DNA from: Theobroma cacao
Lineage: Eukaryota; Streptophyta; Magnoliopsida; Malvales; Malvaceae
Reading direction: 5' to 3'
DNA length: 64,000 nucleotides
NCBI RefSeq assembly: GCF_000208745.1
Contig: NC_030856.1
Location: forward strand, 10,319,874-10,383,873
The position numbers and the translations under genes are program-made. How positions within the stretch are numbered: the stretch's first letter is position 1; every line of letters begins with the position of its first letter. Shown piece by piece: positions 49,046 through 60,916 of the stretch. The notes under the pieces were generated by a model. The model was not told the origin of the DNA. It did not search any database and saw only the letters and a program-made list of their open reading frames with translations.

Positions 49046-50754
49046 TTTGATTTTGTTGTGGTTTTGATAGTTTCCAGAAAGATGAAGAACCGAGACTTTT
49101 GCCATAGAAAACATGAAGAAGAAGGAAGAATTTAGAAAGGGGTGTGCTCAACCACCCACAGAGATTCTTCTTCATTTCAGTATAAGAACAAAGCTTGACA
49201 CCTGTACAACCAATCAGAAACAAAATGACAAATGAGCAATTTCATGGAATATTTTCCTGTGCCCGATGAGCAATTGTACAAACACTCGTGGCCGTTATAG
49301 AACAGGCTAAACAAAACGACCCCCTTCCTAGCGTTTAAGGAATAACAACAACTATAACAAATATTAAAATAAAATTGGTAAAGTCTCATTTAAAAACTAT
49401 CACGTGAGTCCCTTTTCTTTTCTTCTTCAAACCCGTTTGTTTGGGCCTAAACTTTATTAAAGACTAAGCTTGAATCTATTTTATCAAAGTAAGGATTAGG
49501 GACGAACTAATTAACTTTTGTTAGGAGTTAGAAACAAAAGAATAAGAGTTAAAAATTTTAAAAAATAATATATTAAACTTAATCAATTATTAAAAAATTA
49601 ATAATAAAAAATAATTTTATATAACATGTAAATTAAAAAAAGAAAAAATTACAATAATATTTTAAAAAAGTTATACTCCATTATATTTTCAGAATTTAAA
49701 TTTATTAATTAAAAATTATGTACTAAAAAATATCCATTTATTTAAGATTGAGTCTTAGACATTTTGATTCACATTGCTCTTGTTAATGAGTTGAAATATT
49801 GAGGCTTGATGGCTCAAAAGTTTGTTAATTGTTTTCAACCTACTCATACTTTAATCAAACTTGAAAAAAAAATTAATACATTCAACATTCAATATTCTTA
49901 TTTTATTTCTATTTAAACTTGTAATACTAAATATAAAACTATAATGCATAAAATATAAATAGTTAAATACGATATACAAGATTAATAATTTTGTCTCATA
50001 TAATTAGGATTGTTTAAAGACTATATATTCAATATAATTTTCTTTCAATTAAATATAAAATATAAAGCATATAAAAAAGATATACTCAAGATAATTTTCT
50101 TTTAAATAATCAGAATTAATTAAAAAATTATACATTGATGAAATTTTAAGTAACAACCAATAATGCAACGTTAAAACTTATATTTGAAAATTACATAATA
50201 ATTAATTAATTTTTAAACGATTAAATNTAAAATATAAAGCATATAAAAAAGATATACTCAAGATAATTTTCTTTTAAATAATCAGAATTAATTAAAAAAT
50301 TATACATTGATGAAATTTTAAGTAATAGTGCAATACTACAATTTATATTTGAGGATTACATAATAATTTATTAATTTAAAGATTAAAATCATGAAAAATA
50401 AAATCCACATAACAGAAAAAAAAATATAGAAAGTAGAAGATAGAGCTCACATGTAACATAATCAAAAAAAAAAAAGAATATGGTTGATAGCTCGTAGAAA
50501 TTTAAAGAAGAAAATATAAACTTAGAATATATGGACAAATAGTATAAAAATATAATTAAAAATAATAATAAAAATTGAAAGAAGAAAACAAAAAAAATTT
50601 GAGTTGAGTAGGTATGTGGGATATTTTTTGTTATTCTTTATTTGTATTAATTATTAAATAAAAAATTATTTTGAGAGAGCCATTAAAAGAATATATTAAA
50701 AATTGTAAAAATTCTATATGGTATAAAAATTTTTTTAAAAGTTTTGGAAAGTAA
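49046..50754. other. AT-rich spacer between modules 2 and 3
   Basis: No gene recognised. Homology with the 5' flank of copy 1 ends near 49045. The rest is AT-rich, apart from the tandem duplication at 50051-50390. Confidence 0.5.
50051..50390. repeat. Tandem duplication, period 172 bp, containing one N
   Basis: 50051-50222 and 50223-50390 are nearly identical in their first ~110 bp ('aaatataaagcatataaaaa', 'gatatactcaagataatttt') and diverge mildly later. The single N at 50227 lies at the junction, so assembly error is possible. Confidence 0.8.
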
Positions 50755-51128
50755 TCTTTTATTGTTGCTTTTTTCGAGGTTCGTGTTCTGATGCTAATTG
50801 CCAATAAAAAAAGGTTAATTTGAAAATGAAAACAAACAAATCGAAAATTTTTAAAATAAGAAAGATGAATAAAGAAAATGAGATAAAGAGAGTAATTAGT
50901 TATAGTATATTGTTTTCTATTTTAGGCATAATATTTATTTAATTTTAATATTTGTCATGAAAATATATATTTTTTAACTTACATATATTTCATATCTTTA
51001 TAATTTGAATGTTAACTGATTCAGAATTGATCAAATCATGATCTACAAACTTAATATTTTTAATATTATTATTATGACATTTAAATATTTAATGATCCAC
51101 ATGCAATGCATATGTAATATAAACTAAA
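50755..51128. repeat. Module 3 spacer, left part
   Basis: Matches 44330-44710 of module 2 ('gctaattgccaataaa', 'gagtaatt.gtt.tagtatatt', 'tttaatgatccacatgcaa'). It is broken off at AAACTAAA (51121-51128), where a LINE has inserted, and resumes at 52945. Confidence 0.75.
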
Positions 51129-51239
51129 AAAGTGTTCAAAGTCATAAAGAGGTAAGATCGGAAATTAAGTGGACAGCTCCTTCAAACGGATGGATGAAAT
51201 TTAACGTGGGTAGGGCTTCCTTAGGTGCAGAGATGGAGG

Positions 51240-51415
51240 GAGGGGGGCTAGTAGGTACCTTCACCCCCTTAAAATTTCAAAAAATTATATTTTCTCTTTG
51301 TTTTATTTTAAAATTTTAAAATTTTATCTTTTTTTTTTAAAATTATAATTTTACCCCCTCAAATATTAAATTTTTCATTTTCGCCCTTTCAAACTTAAAA
51401 TCTTGGTTCCGCCAT
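51240..51415. mobile_element. Insertion of a pyrimidine-block dispersed repeat within the LINE
   Basis: Between the two halves of the RNase H reading lies 'ggggctagtaggtaccttcac' ... 'cttggttccgccattgc', with alternating CCCC-T-rich and A/T blocks. This wording is common in plant dispersed repeats, but I cannot assign it to a class. No clear target duplication was seen. Confidence 0.45.
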
Positions 51416-51940
51416 TGCTCATATGGTTTGGGTGAGGTTGAAATTGGTGGTATTTTAAGAGCTAGTGGTGGCATAGTCAAGGCAAGGTTCTCTAACTCAA
51501 TGGGGGTTGCAGATTCAAACAAGGCTGAATTAATGACAATTAGAGAAGCTTTCTACAATTTTACAAATAGTTTGTGTAGTAATGATTACAAATTATGGAT
51601 GAAAGTAATTTAATGAATGCAGTTTATTAGATGAATAATCCGGAGGAGGTGCCTTGGAGACTTAGAGAATGGATTGTTAGTATGGAAGCCTCGCAAAAGA
51701 AAATCAAGCAATGGATACTAACAAATGTATTTAGAGAAGCTAATGGAGAGGCTGATCGACTTGCTAAGGAAGGAATTTGTAGAAGGGAGCAATTCATGCA
51801 AGTTTTGATGTCATCAATAAATTAAATTGGAAGATAAAGTTCATGGGGATTTGTTAATATCCGAGAAGAGTCGTCACAATTTTAAAGGACGGGTCACTTG
51901 TGGATTAATATTTGGATTATGCATGAGGAATCTAGCATGC

Positions 51941-52066
51941 AAATTTAAATTCTCAAAGAGATTGAATTTGAAAGTAGTCGGTCATGGTTAAGACTCTACT
52001 GCCAAATTTAAATTCTCAAAGAGATTGAATTTGAAAGTAGTCGGTCATGGTTAAGACTCTACTGCC
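51941..52066. repeat. 63-bp tandem duplication
   Basis: Two identical 63-bp units (start 'aaatttaaattctcaaagag', end 'gactctactgcc') lie head to tail. A third, diverged copy lies beyond the solo LTR at about 52508-52572. Confidence 0.9.
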
Positions 52067-52078
52067 AAATGGAGGTTG

Positions 52079-52453
52079 TGTTAGATAATTTGAAATATTG
52101 AAAGTTTTATTCAGATGTGACTGTTTAAGATTAAAACATAACTTTTAAAATAAGAGAAGTGTTTTCAATAAATATAACTATTGATTATTTAGTAGACATG
52201 CTTGTTGAAACTTAATAAGACACATCTGTTGAAACTTAATAACACACGTCTATTGAAACACAATAGACACAACATTTCAATGTCTATAAAAGAGAACATA
52301 TTTCCAAAACAGACTTAATCTTTTCAAAAGCTTATTGTATCTTAGAGAGTCTTTATCTGTAAATCCCTATAATAGGCAACAATTCTTTGAAGATAATATA
52401 TTATAGCACGTCTCAAGTCTTCTTACTTCTTTTCTTATACCATTTTTCTAACA
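52079..52453 (+). mobile_element. Solo LTR (copia-like), 375 bp
   Basis: It starts TGTTAGATAATTTG and ends TTTTTCTAACA, so the ends are inverted (TGTTAGA/TCTAACA). GGTTG before and AGTTG after are a 4-of-5 target duplication. TATAAAAG at about 52286 is the promoter box. No internal region is present. Confidence 0.8.
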
Positions 52454-52944
52454 AGTTGGATGATACTAGGCAGTTAAAATTTTCAGGAACATGTACGCGG
52501 AATCCAGCATGAAATTTAAATTTCAAAGAGTTTTATTTTGAAAGGAGTCCATCATTACTAGGACTCTAAAGTTGGATGGAGTTTGCATGCTACTCAGCTG
52601 TCAAGTTTATCTCTTTGAGGCATGCAGTCTGCAAATTAGTGTCCCGCATAAAGTGATTTTTTGGACTATATTTTCCATATTATTTTGCTGTCTAAATGAG
52701 GAGCATTCGGACATATCATGGGATCATATGGACAGGTTATTCATGTCTAGATGCCAAGGGTTTTCGACAGAGCTGTGGCCTGATTTAGGGTAGCTAAATT
52801 CTGCCCAAATGTCTGCAAATCTTGGTTTAGGAGGCGGGGTTATTTCATTGTATTTTTTATTTCTTGTAATCATAAAATTTAAAGTATACGGACTTTGATA
52901 TTAAGCAATAAAATTTACGCACTTTAAAAAAAAAAAAAACTAAA

Positions 52945-53389
52945 CTATATAGTAAGCGAGCTAAGTTACTTGTGAGGAAGTCTTGATGTTGAGCTAAGTT
53001 CAGCTTTTTAATATTCAGCTCCAGTAGCTTCCTAGCTTAATTGAGTTTTTAATTTTTTTAATATTTTATACATGTATATATAGAATAAAATATATTCACA
53101 TGTTTTCTTAGTTATATTCAAATTTTAATTATTTTAAACTTCAGGTCAAGCTCAAGTTAAATCCGAGTATTTTTTTTTAGTCGATGTAATCAAGTCTAAT
53201 CAAGTCAACTTCTGGAATCCAATTGTTTATTTCAGTTCCTCATATTTTTTTCAAGTTACTTAACGTAATTTATCTGCTTTACTTTAATATTATATAATTG
53301 TAAATAAATTATTTTTAATTTTCAAAGGTAACTTAATTTATAATTACATACTATATTACATCTTTAAATCAAAAGTAATTTGCTTCTTA
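52945..53389. repeat. Module 3 spacer, right part
   Basis: It resumes the match to module 2 (44704-45060 and the 45400-45630 segment), ending at the last exon of kinase copy 3. No gene is present. Confidence 0.7.
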
Positions 53390-53994
53390 TCAGCCAACAA
53401 AGTCTGAAACAATTACATCATTCAACGAAAATCTATCTTCATTGTTTGGGAACGACTCAGCATCTTGGTTAATTTGTCCTTTAATGAAAGCAGGTTGTTT
53501 TGGAGGCGGAAGATCCACAATCTCACTGTTAGGCATTGAAACTACTCTTGACATTACTGGCCTATCTTTAGCAAATTCTTGAACGCATAACAATCCCACA
53601 TGTATGCATCTCAAAATTTCTTTCTCATCATAGCTCGGGTCATAAGCCTCCATGTCTACTAAACCTAAAATGTTGTCTTCCTTCCACAATTTCCATGCCT
53701 GAAAAGACAAAAGATTGAGATAACTGTATTAGACATTTCAAAATTATCACTAATTGGGCCATCATATGAGGCAATCATTATGTAGACTTACATATCCCAA
53801 AAGGCTAAAAGAATGCTGATTGTCGTAAAAGCTTGTGTTTTTTCTTCTGCTAACCATTTCTAGTAATATAACTCCAAAGCTGAATACATCGGATTTCTCT
53901 AAAAATTGTCCTTGCATTGCATACTCGAGAGACATATAACCACTATATTTTAACATCAAAATAACACCATTTATGTCATATTTTACACACATGT
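53390..53994 (-). pseudogene. S-receptor-like kinase, copy 3: last two exons only
   Basis: Exon 6 (53942-53792) and exon 7 (53698-53390) are open and keep GT/AG borders. They encode the end of the kinase domain and the C-terminal tail. GYMSLEYAM replaces the family's GYMSPEYAM, and a TGA ends the protein one codon early. Exons 1-5 are missing. Homology with copies 1 and 2 continues into intron 5 and stops abruptly after 'acacacatgt' (53994). Copia sequence follows directly. Without the ATP site and HRDLK loop it cannot be a kinase. Confidence 0.92.
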
Positions 53995-55441
53995 CCAAAC
54001 CTTCTATGCCATAGCTCTGACATATTTGCTTCACCATAGAAAGCACTATGCCCAGTTTCCTTTAGATTTAATGGATAACATCTGTTTTTCATAGCTACAG
54101 TCAGAATCTCAGCACTTGTACCGTCAAAGATAGTGCACACTTTATCTTTAAACAGTAACACATAATTGTTATTAGTCAGCTGACCAACACTCAACAAGTT
54201 TTGCTGAGCTTCTGGTACAAAATACACATATGAAATAGATTTCAAACCTATAGGAGTATTTACAACAACATTACCAACTCTAAGAATCTTCAAAAAAACA
54301 CGATTCCCAATTTTCACTTTGGCATTAAAACTCCTATCAAGTTCACTGAACAGTTTCCCATTACTTGTGATGTGGTTGGAGCTACCATTATCAATTAACC
54401 AGGTATCATTATTAACTGAACCATCTCCAACTTTAGCCATGAATAACACTTCTTCAGACTTAGTAACTTCCTCAGCTACTACTGCTTTGTTATCTCCCTC
54501 AACTTTCTTCACATTGCAGACTCTCTCAACATGACCAAGCTGATTGCAAGCTCTACACTTCACATTAGGCCTGTACCAGTAGTACGTAGATGTATGATTG
54601 CTCCTTTTGCAATGAGGACAAGGAAGATACTTGGCCTTCATTTCCCTACTTATTATCACCTCCTTTGTCGCTCTTTTGCTTCCTTGAACTCTCACCTTTG
54701 CCCCTTAAGCCTTTGGTCTTTGCAACCAAAGCATTTTCAATAGAAGTTTCACACTTGAGAGCTCTCCTTTGCTCTAGAGCAAACAAAGGACCAACCAGTT
54801 CATTTATAGAGATTTTGGTTAGATCTTTATAATCTTCAAGAGGAAAGATCTTTGCTTCAAATTTTTCTTGAATACTTACCAAAATCTTGTTCACTACTTT
54901 CTTATCACTAACATCACCCCCAACCGTCTCAATTGATTAACTAACTTCAATAATTTGTCAGTATAGTCCTGAATACTATCTTCCTCTTTCACTTTCATAA
55001 GCTCAAACTATCTACATATGTTCAACACTTGCATAGTCCTGGTTCGATCACTACCCCGGTATTCCTCTTTCAAACTATCCTATAGAAGCTTAGGATCCTC
55101 ATAATTCATGATTTTTGCAAAAATAGATTAAGAAACAACAGATTGTAAATAGATTAATGCTTTGTACCTTTTAGCCACTTCCTCACTGTGTTGTTTGATC
55201 TGTGCCAATGTACGATTGGCATGCCTTTGCATAGGAGCTTCTCTAGACTCAATAGGATCCCAAAGATCAAAAGCCTTCAGGTAAATTCGCATCTTAATAG
55301 CCCAAAAAGAATAATTAACTCCAGAGAAAATTGGAGGTGAGCCTACACCAAAACTAGCTGTTGCCATCTAATTTGAAGAAGATAAACTCATAAAAAAAAT
55401 GATCAAATCAAAAGTCCTTGAAAATAACCGCTTTTATACCA
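53995..55441 (-). mobile_element. Tork-like copia, 5' half (gag, protease, pre-integrase)
   Basis: On the minus strand, gag starts at 55367 (MATASFGVGSPPIFSGVNYSFWAIKM) and continues in pieces to a CCHC zinc knuckle (CRACNQLGHVERVC, about 54510-54550). The protease motif is written DNGSSNHIT, with Asn where Ser is usual. The GAG-pre-integrase ends in [12 protein letters not shown]. The element then stops at the junction with kinase copy 3, so integrase, RT, RNase H and the 3' LTR are missing. A primer-site-like TGGTATAAAAGC (minus) abuts the LTR at 55441. Confidence 0.85.
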
Positions 55442-55991
55442 TGTTAAAATTAACAAGTGTTTGAGAATTTCAGAAACCAGAGGAAGAAATAGCAGAGAAA
55501 ACTGAAAGATGAAGAAAATAGCGTATCTTGAACAAAGTAGAAAATATTCTGAAATTCAATTATATTCTCAATACATTTTCCAATATTAATAAGAAGAATT
55601 TGAAAATTCAAACTTCATAGATCCTAAAATGTAGCATCGATTTTCAAACAAATGAAACAAACCTAAACCTAAGCATAGAATTCACCATGGAAACCAGTGC
55701 CAAGCAACAGAAAAACAAACTGAAACAAACTTGGCTTAAAGCCTTACAAGTAGTACTAAACGACCTCGTATGAGCAACAACATAATAGAAGACTAAGTAA
55801 AACGACACATTCCAACAACGTTTCATTAACACAAATTTAGTAAAGTAAAAAATGACTCCTACTTGTTGCATTTTGACACCAACGGCTATTTCAAGTTTTC
55901 AAGTTATCATTGTAGCTCGCCATCTGATTTGCTCCTTTTCAACAACCAACTCAGCTTCACACCAACCAAAATAAAGATCACTTTTCTAACA
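55442..55991 (-). mobile_element. 5' LTR of the Tork-like copia
   Basis: On the minus strand it runs from TGTTAGAAAAGTGATC to TTAATTTTAACA, 550 bp with TG...CA ends. Its outer side interrupts the RT reading of the copia remnant at 55992 (GSID-YKARL). Confidence 0.72.
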
Positions 55992-57744
55992 TCCACAAGC
56001 CTCGCCTTGTATCAGTCAATGGATCCATTTGCCTTGTGTATAATGGTAAAAATCCATTTGCACCCTTCTATCTTGTTTCCCTTCGATAATGGGACAAAAG
56101 TCCATGTTTTAGTCTTGTGCAAAGCCTCCATTTCTTCCTCTATAACTTTAGCACACTTTGGATCTATTAAGGCTTCTTGTATTCTTCTGGGAACATGGCA
56201 TGAGGATAGCGTATCCACAAATGAATTAAAAGGTTGTGGCAATATTTGAGTGGACACATAATTGGCAATGGGATACTTTGATCTTTTTTCCTCAAAGTTT
56301 AGAAAGTATCTATTTGATGGGTTGCCACGATTATGTTTCAAAGGTAAAACACAACCAATAGAAGCATAAAAGTCATTAGTATGTGTAGGTGTAGTGGGAG
56401 AGCTTACCTTAACAATATTCTCTAGAGAAGGGTCTTCGGGTACTAAAGAGTAAAGGAATTCATTTTCAAATTCAAATGGCATAGATTCAACTTTTTCAAA
56501 TTCAGATTACATAAATGTAACTCTTAAAGACATATTGGCATCAATGGTTGGAGAGATATCAACATTACCATTCATCTCCTCACCGACTATCATTCCATTT
56601 CCATTACTAATTGGTGTCGAATTTTCTTCAAATCCTGGCCATTCAAAACTTGTCCAATTCTGCTATTTATCTCATATCTCCCCCTGAAGAGATGAATTGG
56701 ATATCGATGATGGAAAAAGGTGTTTGACTCTAAAAGGTAACATCCATGATGACATAAGTGAGATTGATGGTATGGTTGTAGTAATGATAGCCTTTTTTAT
56801 GTAAGATGTACCTTAAAAGAATACAACAGACTATAAAAAGAGCTAGCCTAGTTTGTTGATTTAATGAAGATGAACAAAAATGACACAGCTAAAAACTTAG
56901 GGAGGAACTAGCAAAATAATGGTAGGGAAACGTGATTAGAAAGCACATGTAGTGGAGTATTAAAATTTAAGACTTTCGAAGGCATTTGATTCAGTAAATG
57001 CACCGCCATGGCAAAAACATCATCCTAATGCCTATTAGGTATATTTGCCCCAATCAATAACGCACGTGCTGTCTCTGAGATATAATGATTCTTCCTTTCG
57101 ACGATGCCATTTGCTGTGGGGTTTGAAGGCATGAAGTTTCATGTAGAAGACCATGGCTCTCGAAGTAAGCTTGAAATTGTTGATTAACATATTCACCACA
57201 ATTGTTAGAATGAAGTATTTGAATTTTGGCTGAAAATTGGGCCAAAATCATTACATGAAAAGATTGAAAAACCTTAAGTACATCGTTTTTTTTGTTTCAT
57301 CAAGTAAAGCCAAGTCATTCAAGTGCAATCATCTACAAATGTCACAAACCAACAAATGCCAGAAGAATTAATAATTGGAAAGCGTCCCCACACATCTAAA
57401 TGTATTAACGCAAAAGGGATGTCACTTTTATTCAAGCTTACTAGATAAGGAACTTTATGACTTTTGGCTAAAGTACAAGTATCACATTTAAAATCTGAAT
57501 TATGTAAATTTGAAAATAAGTCAAGAAACAAGTGCTTCATATAACTGAATAATGGATGCCCCAAATAGTAATGCCATAGCCTAATTTGCCTTTTCCTGAC
57601 ACTAATTGTATGTTGCATGTTGTTTGCTTTACCCATACTAAAGTCATCCATGTAATATAATCCCTTCATTTTAGTACCACGCCTAATGATCTCATTGGTG
57701 AGAATATCTTAAAGAAGACAAAAAGTAAGATATATGAGTACCAC
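55992..57744 (-). mobile_element. Copia remnant related to the element at 38233-43585
   Basis: The minus strand carries GAG-pre-integrase (LWHYYLGHPLFSYMKHLF), integrase (57669-57050), and the variable region with VPEDPSLENI. The start of RT follows (RIQEALIDPKCAKVIEEEMEALHKTKTW, 56250-56100). The wording is close to that of the element between modules 1 and 2, so they are one family. It is cut on one side by the Tork-like LTR (55991) and on the other by the Athila-like LTR (57745). Several stops are present. Confidence 0.85.
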
Positions 57745-59160
57745 TGATAATTTTATTTAATCAAATTATTTTATTCCAATTTTGTTATTAAATATTAGCT
57801 AAGTCCTTAATTTTCAATTATAATTTAGTTATTTTTGGTTATTTTTATAATTAGTTTATTTTTAAGTAAGTTATTTTAATTTTATGTTTATTTCTTTTAA
57901 TTTGGTTATTATTTATTAGGTTTTATATTTTTGTAGGAATTAAGGGAATTGGGCTTAATTTTGGAAAGTAAGGTGTTAAAAAACTCGAATGTCTACTTGC
58001 ATATGCTTCAGTGTTTTAACCATAACTTGATCTACAAAACTCCAAATGCTTCGATTATTGGATCATTGGTAAAATAAGAGGCAAAGCTAAAACTTTTATG
58101 GAGATCACTTTGCCCAGTTCTACATAGAAAATAACTAGGTATACTATTGCTGGAATGACAATTTTAAGGTTGACAATTGATGTTTGGGCCTCATTGCATT
58201 ATTAAGCACAATAGTTAGAATTCGTAGGTTTATTTATTCACTTGTAGGTTAAGATTGTTAGTATGAATAGGATATTTTAAGAGAAAGTAAGTTAGACAAC
58301 TTTGGGAGATTCAAGAGGTAAAAAGTTGAGGTTGAAACTTGGAAACAAGCTACAATTATTCGTTTTGTTTTCTTCCTTAGCTTTTAGCTTTTTGTTACTT
58401 TTAATGGTTGAAATTTATATAATTTTATTTGTCTTTGCACTTATGAGTAGCTAATTTTCTTTTTCTAGGATTACAATTAAACTCACATGTAATCTAAGTT
58501 TTTAATCTCTTTCTTGTTTATCTGTAATAGGAATTGAATTGTTTATTTCAATTTGTTCTTAATGCTTTTAATTGCCTGATCACCAATTAAATTGATTGAG
58601 GAATCTAAACAAACTTGGGAAAGGGAGTTTAGTGTAGACTAAAATTGAGATAACATATGATCATATTAATTGATTTGAGTATAGGATAGGGATATACTTA
58701 TAGGCCATATGTAGCCAGATTAGAGCCTGAACTTAATGAGTCTGTTTTAATTTCAATTCACTTAGGGATATAGTGTTTTAATTAAAATAGATATTTTTAT
58801 AAGACGAGTTTGGAGACTTTTATAAATTATTGAGGATTCTAGGTTAGCAATTCAACCCATTGAAATAAGTTAAGGAAGATAGTTAAGATTTAGATGAAGT
58901 GTGAGGGATATTGTAATCTATGCTTGTTTGGATTGCTTTTACCTAATATCTTGTTGCTTTAATTTTTAATTAGATTTGTTTTAGTTGAGTGAGTTTTAGT
59001 TTAAGTAGAACTCAGATTTTAATTATTTGAATAAAACTAAATTATTCTAATTTTAATACTTAGTAATTTTCTAGATCAATTTTCTGTGGGATTGATATTT
59101 TGCTTGCTTATATAATATCTATTCGATATGTATACTTGCGTAGTAGAATTTTAACTGACA
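57745..59160 (+). mobile_element. 5' LTR of an Athila-like gypsy element
   Basis: It starts TGATAATTTTATTTAATC right after the interrupted copia frame and ends TTTTAACTGACA, 1416 bp. The primer site follows six bases later. The matching 3' LTR lies outside the window. Confidence 0.75.
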
Positions 59161-59166
59161 AGTTTT

Positions 59167-59184
59167 TGGCGCCGCTGCTGAGGA
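59167..59184 (+). other. Primer-binding site, tRNA-Asp type
   Basis: TGGCGCCGCTGCTGAGGA resembles the TGGCGCCGTTGCCGGGGA site used by Athila, Calypso and Diaspora elements. Its place just after the LTR fits. Confidence 0.8.
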
Positions 59185-59404
59185 ATTGTTTTTAAAATTT
59201 TTACTATTATTTATACAAAGCAATTTAGTCTTACATCAATTTTTTTTCTTGTTTTAATAGTGGTTTTTGTTTGCTTACAGATATTTTTGGTCACTCTATG
59301 CAAAGAAGAAATAACTAGAATCTTATTCCTTTTGATCCTGAAATAGAAGGAACTTTGGAAGACTTCAAAGGGAGAATTTGCAAGTTGCACCTTTAAATCA
59401 GACA

Positions 59405-60860
59405 ATGGCTGAGGATAACAACAACAATGGCAATAATGCCATTAATATGGTTCCTGAAGAAAATAGAGCACTACGGGATTATGTTGTTCCTCTTTGGCAA
59501 GGTTTGCACCAAAGTATTAGAAAACCTTTCATCAATGCAAATAATTTTGAAATTAAACCAGCTTACATTTAGATGATTCAGCCCTTAGTCCAGTTTGGTG
59601 GGTTACCAGCGATGATCCTAATTCTCATTTGGAGAATTTTCTGGAAATTTGTGATACCTTCAAATACAATGGAGTAACTGATGATGCTATTAGCTTGAGA
59701 CTGTTTCCGTTTACTTTGAGGGATAAAGCAAACAACTGGCTTAATTCACTGCCCAATGGGTCTATTACTACATGGGAGGACTTGGCTCAAAAGTTCTAGC
59801 AAAATTCTTTCCATTTACCAAGACTACAAAGATGAGGAACGATATCGCCTCATTCACACAATTTCATGGTGAATCTTTGTATGAAGCTAGGGAGAGATTT
59901 AAAAAACTATTGAGAAGATGTCCACATCATGAGATTCTTGATTGGTTGCAAGTTCAAACATTTGACAATGGGGTAGTTGGTTCAATAAAAATCACAATTG
60001 ATACTACTGCTGGTGGGGCGTTAACGAGTAAGAATGCTGTATATGCTTATAATCTGTTGGAAGAGATGGCTTCAAATAATTATCAATGGCCTTCAGAAAG
60101 GTCTAGTCCAAGAAAAGCTATTAGAGCCTATGAAATTGATGCACTTATCACCTTAACTGCTCAAGTAACTGTACAAGTGGCTGCATTATCCAAGAAGTTT
60201 GACACACTAGGGGTTCAAGCAGTTAAAAGTTCATTTATAGTTTGTGAGATGTGTGGAGATGGCCATTCAGGTGATCAATGTCTATTCAATTCTGAATCAG
60301 TACAATTTGTGGGAAACTTCAACAAGCAACAGAATAACCCATATTTCAATACATATAATCTTGGTTGGAGAAACCACCCCAACTTTTCATAGAACAACAA
60401 CGTAGGGCCTTCAAATCCAAAACCTAACATGCCTCCTGGTTTTCAACAACAAGCTAGGCCACCAATTCTTGAAAAAAGTCCTAAGTGGAAGAACTTCTCT
60501 TACAATATAAATCAAATAATGATGCTATAATTCAAACTTATGGAACATCTTTGAGAAATCTTTAGACCAAAATGGGATAGCTTGGAAATTCCATCAACAG
60601 TAGACCCCAAGGTCCCTTGCCCAGTGACACACAAATCAATCTTAAAGGTCAGGAACAATGCCAAACAATCATTTTAAGGAGTGGAAAAGAAATTGAATGG
60701 GTTAATGAAAAAGCAATTGAATCTGAGAATGAACATGTTGAAAATGAAGAAGGAATGTGTGAGAAAGCAATTGAAGTTGAACAGAAAGAAGATGAAAAGG
60801 CTAAGAATCAAGGGACATCTCAAGTCATTCATCCTCCACCACATTTTCTCTAAAGGCTCC
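59405..60860 (+). pseudogene. Athila-like gag remnant
   Basis: Plus-strand gag with LENFLEICDTFKYNGVTDDAI, LRLFPFTLRDKANNWLNSLP, TWEDLAQKF and YNLLEEMASNNYQWP in order, then a CEMCGDGHSGDQC zinc-knuckle-like motif (about 60245-60285). The frame is broken by a TAG after KPAYI (59570), by frameshifts near 59630 and 59800, and by a stop near 60390. A low-complexity Glu/Lys stretch (60680-60850) leads into pol. Confidence 0.85.
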
Positions 60861-60916
60861 AAAAGTAAAAACTTGAAAAGCAATTTCAGAAGTTCATCAA
60901 TATCTATGTCAAGTTC

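Larger units (their letters stand above)
51129..52936 (+). mobile_element. 5'-truncated LINE inserted in module 3
   Basis: The plus strand encodes an RNase H-like remnant. It starts WTAPSNGWMKFNVG (51170), continues as IGGILRASGGIVKARFSNSMG (51440-51500), and ends as TNVFREANGEADRLAKEG (51720-51775). It ends in a poly(A) tract (52926-52939). AAACTAAA occurs at 51121-51128 and at 52937-52944, giving a convincing 8-bp target-site duplication. Stops break the frame. Two later changes are visible: a ~175-bp insertion at 51240-51415 and a solo LTR at 52079-52453. Confidence 0.85.
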
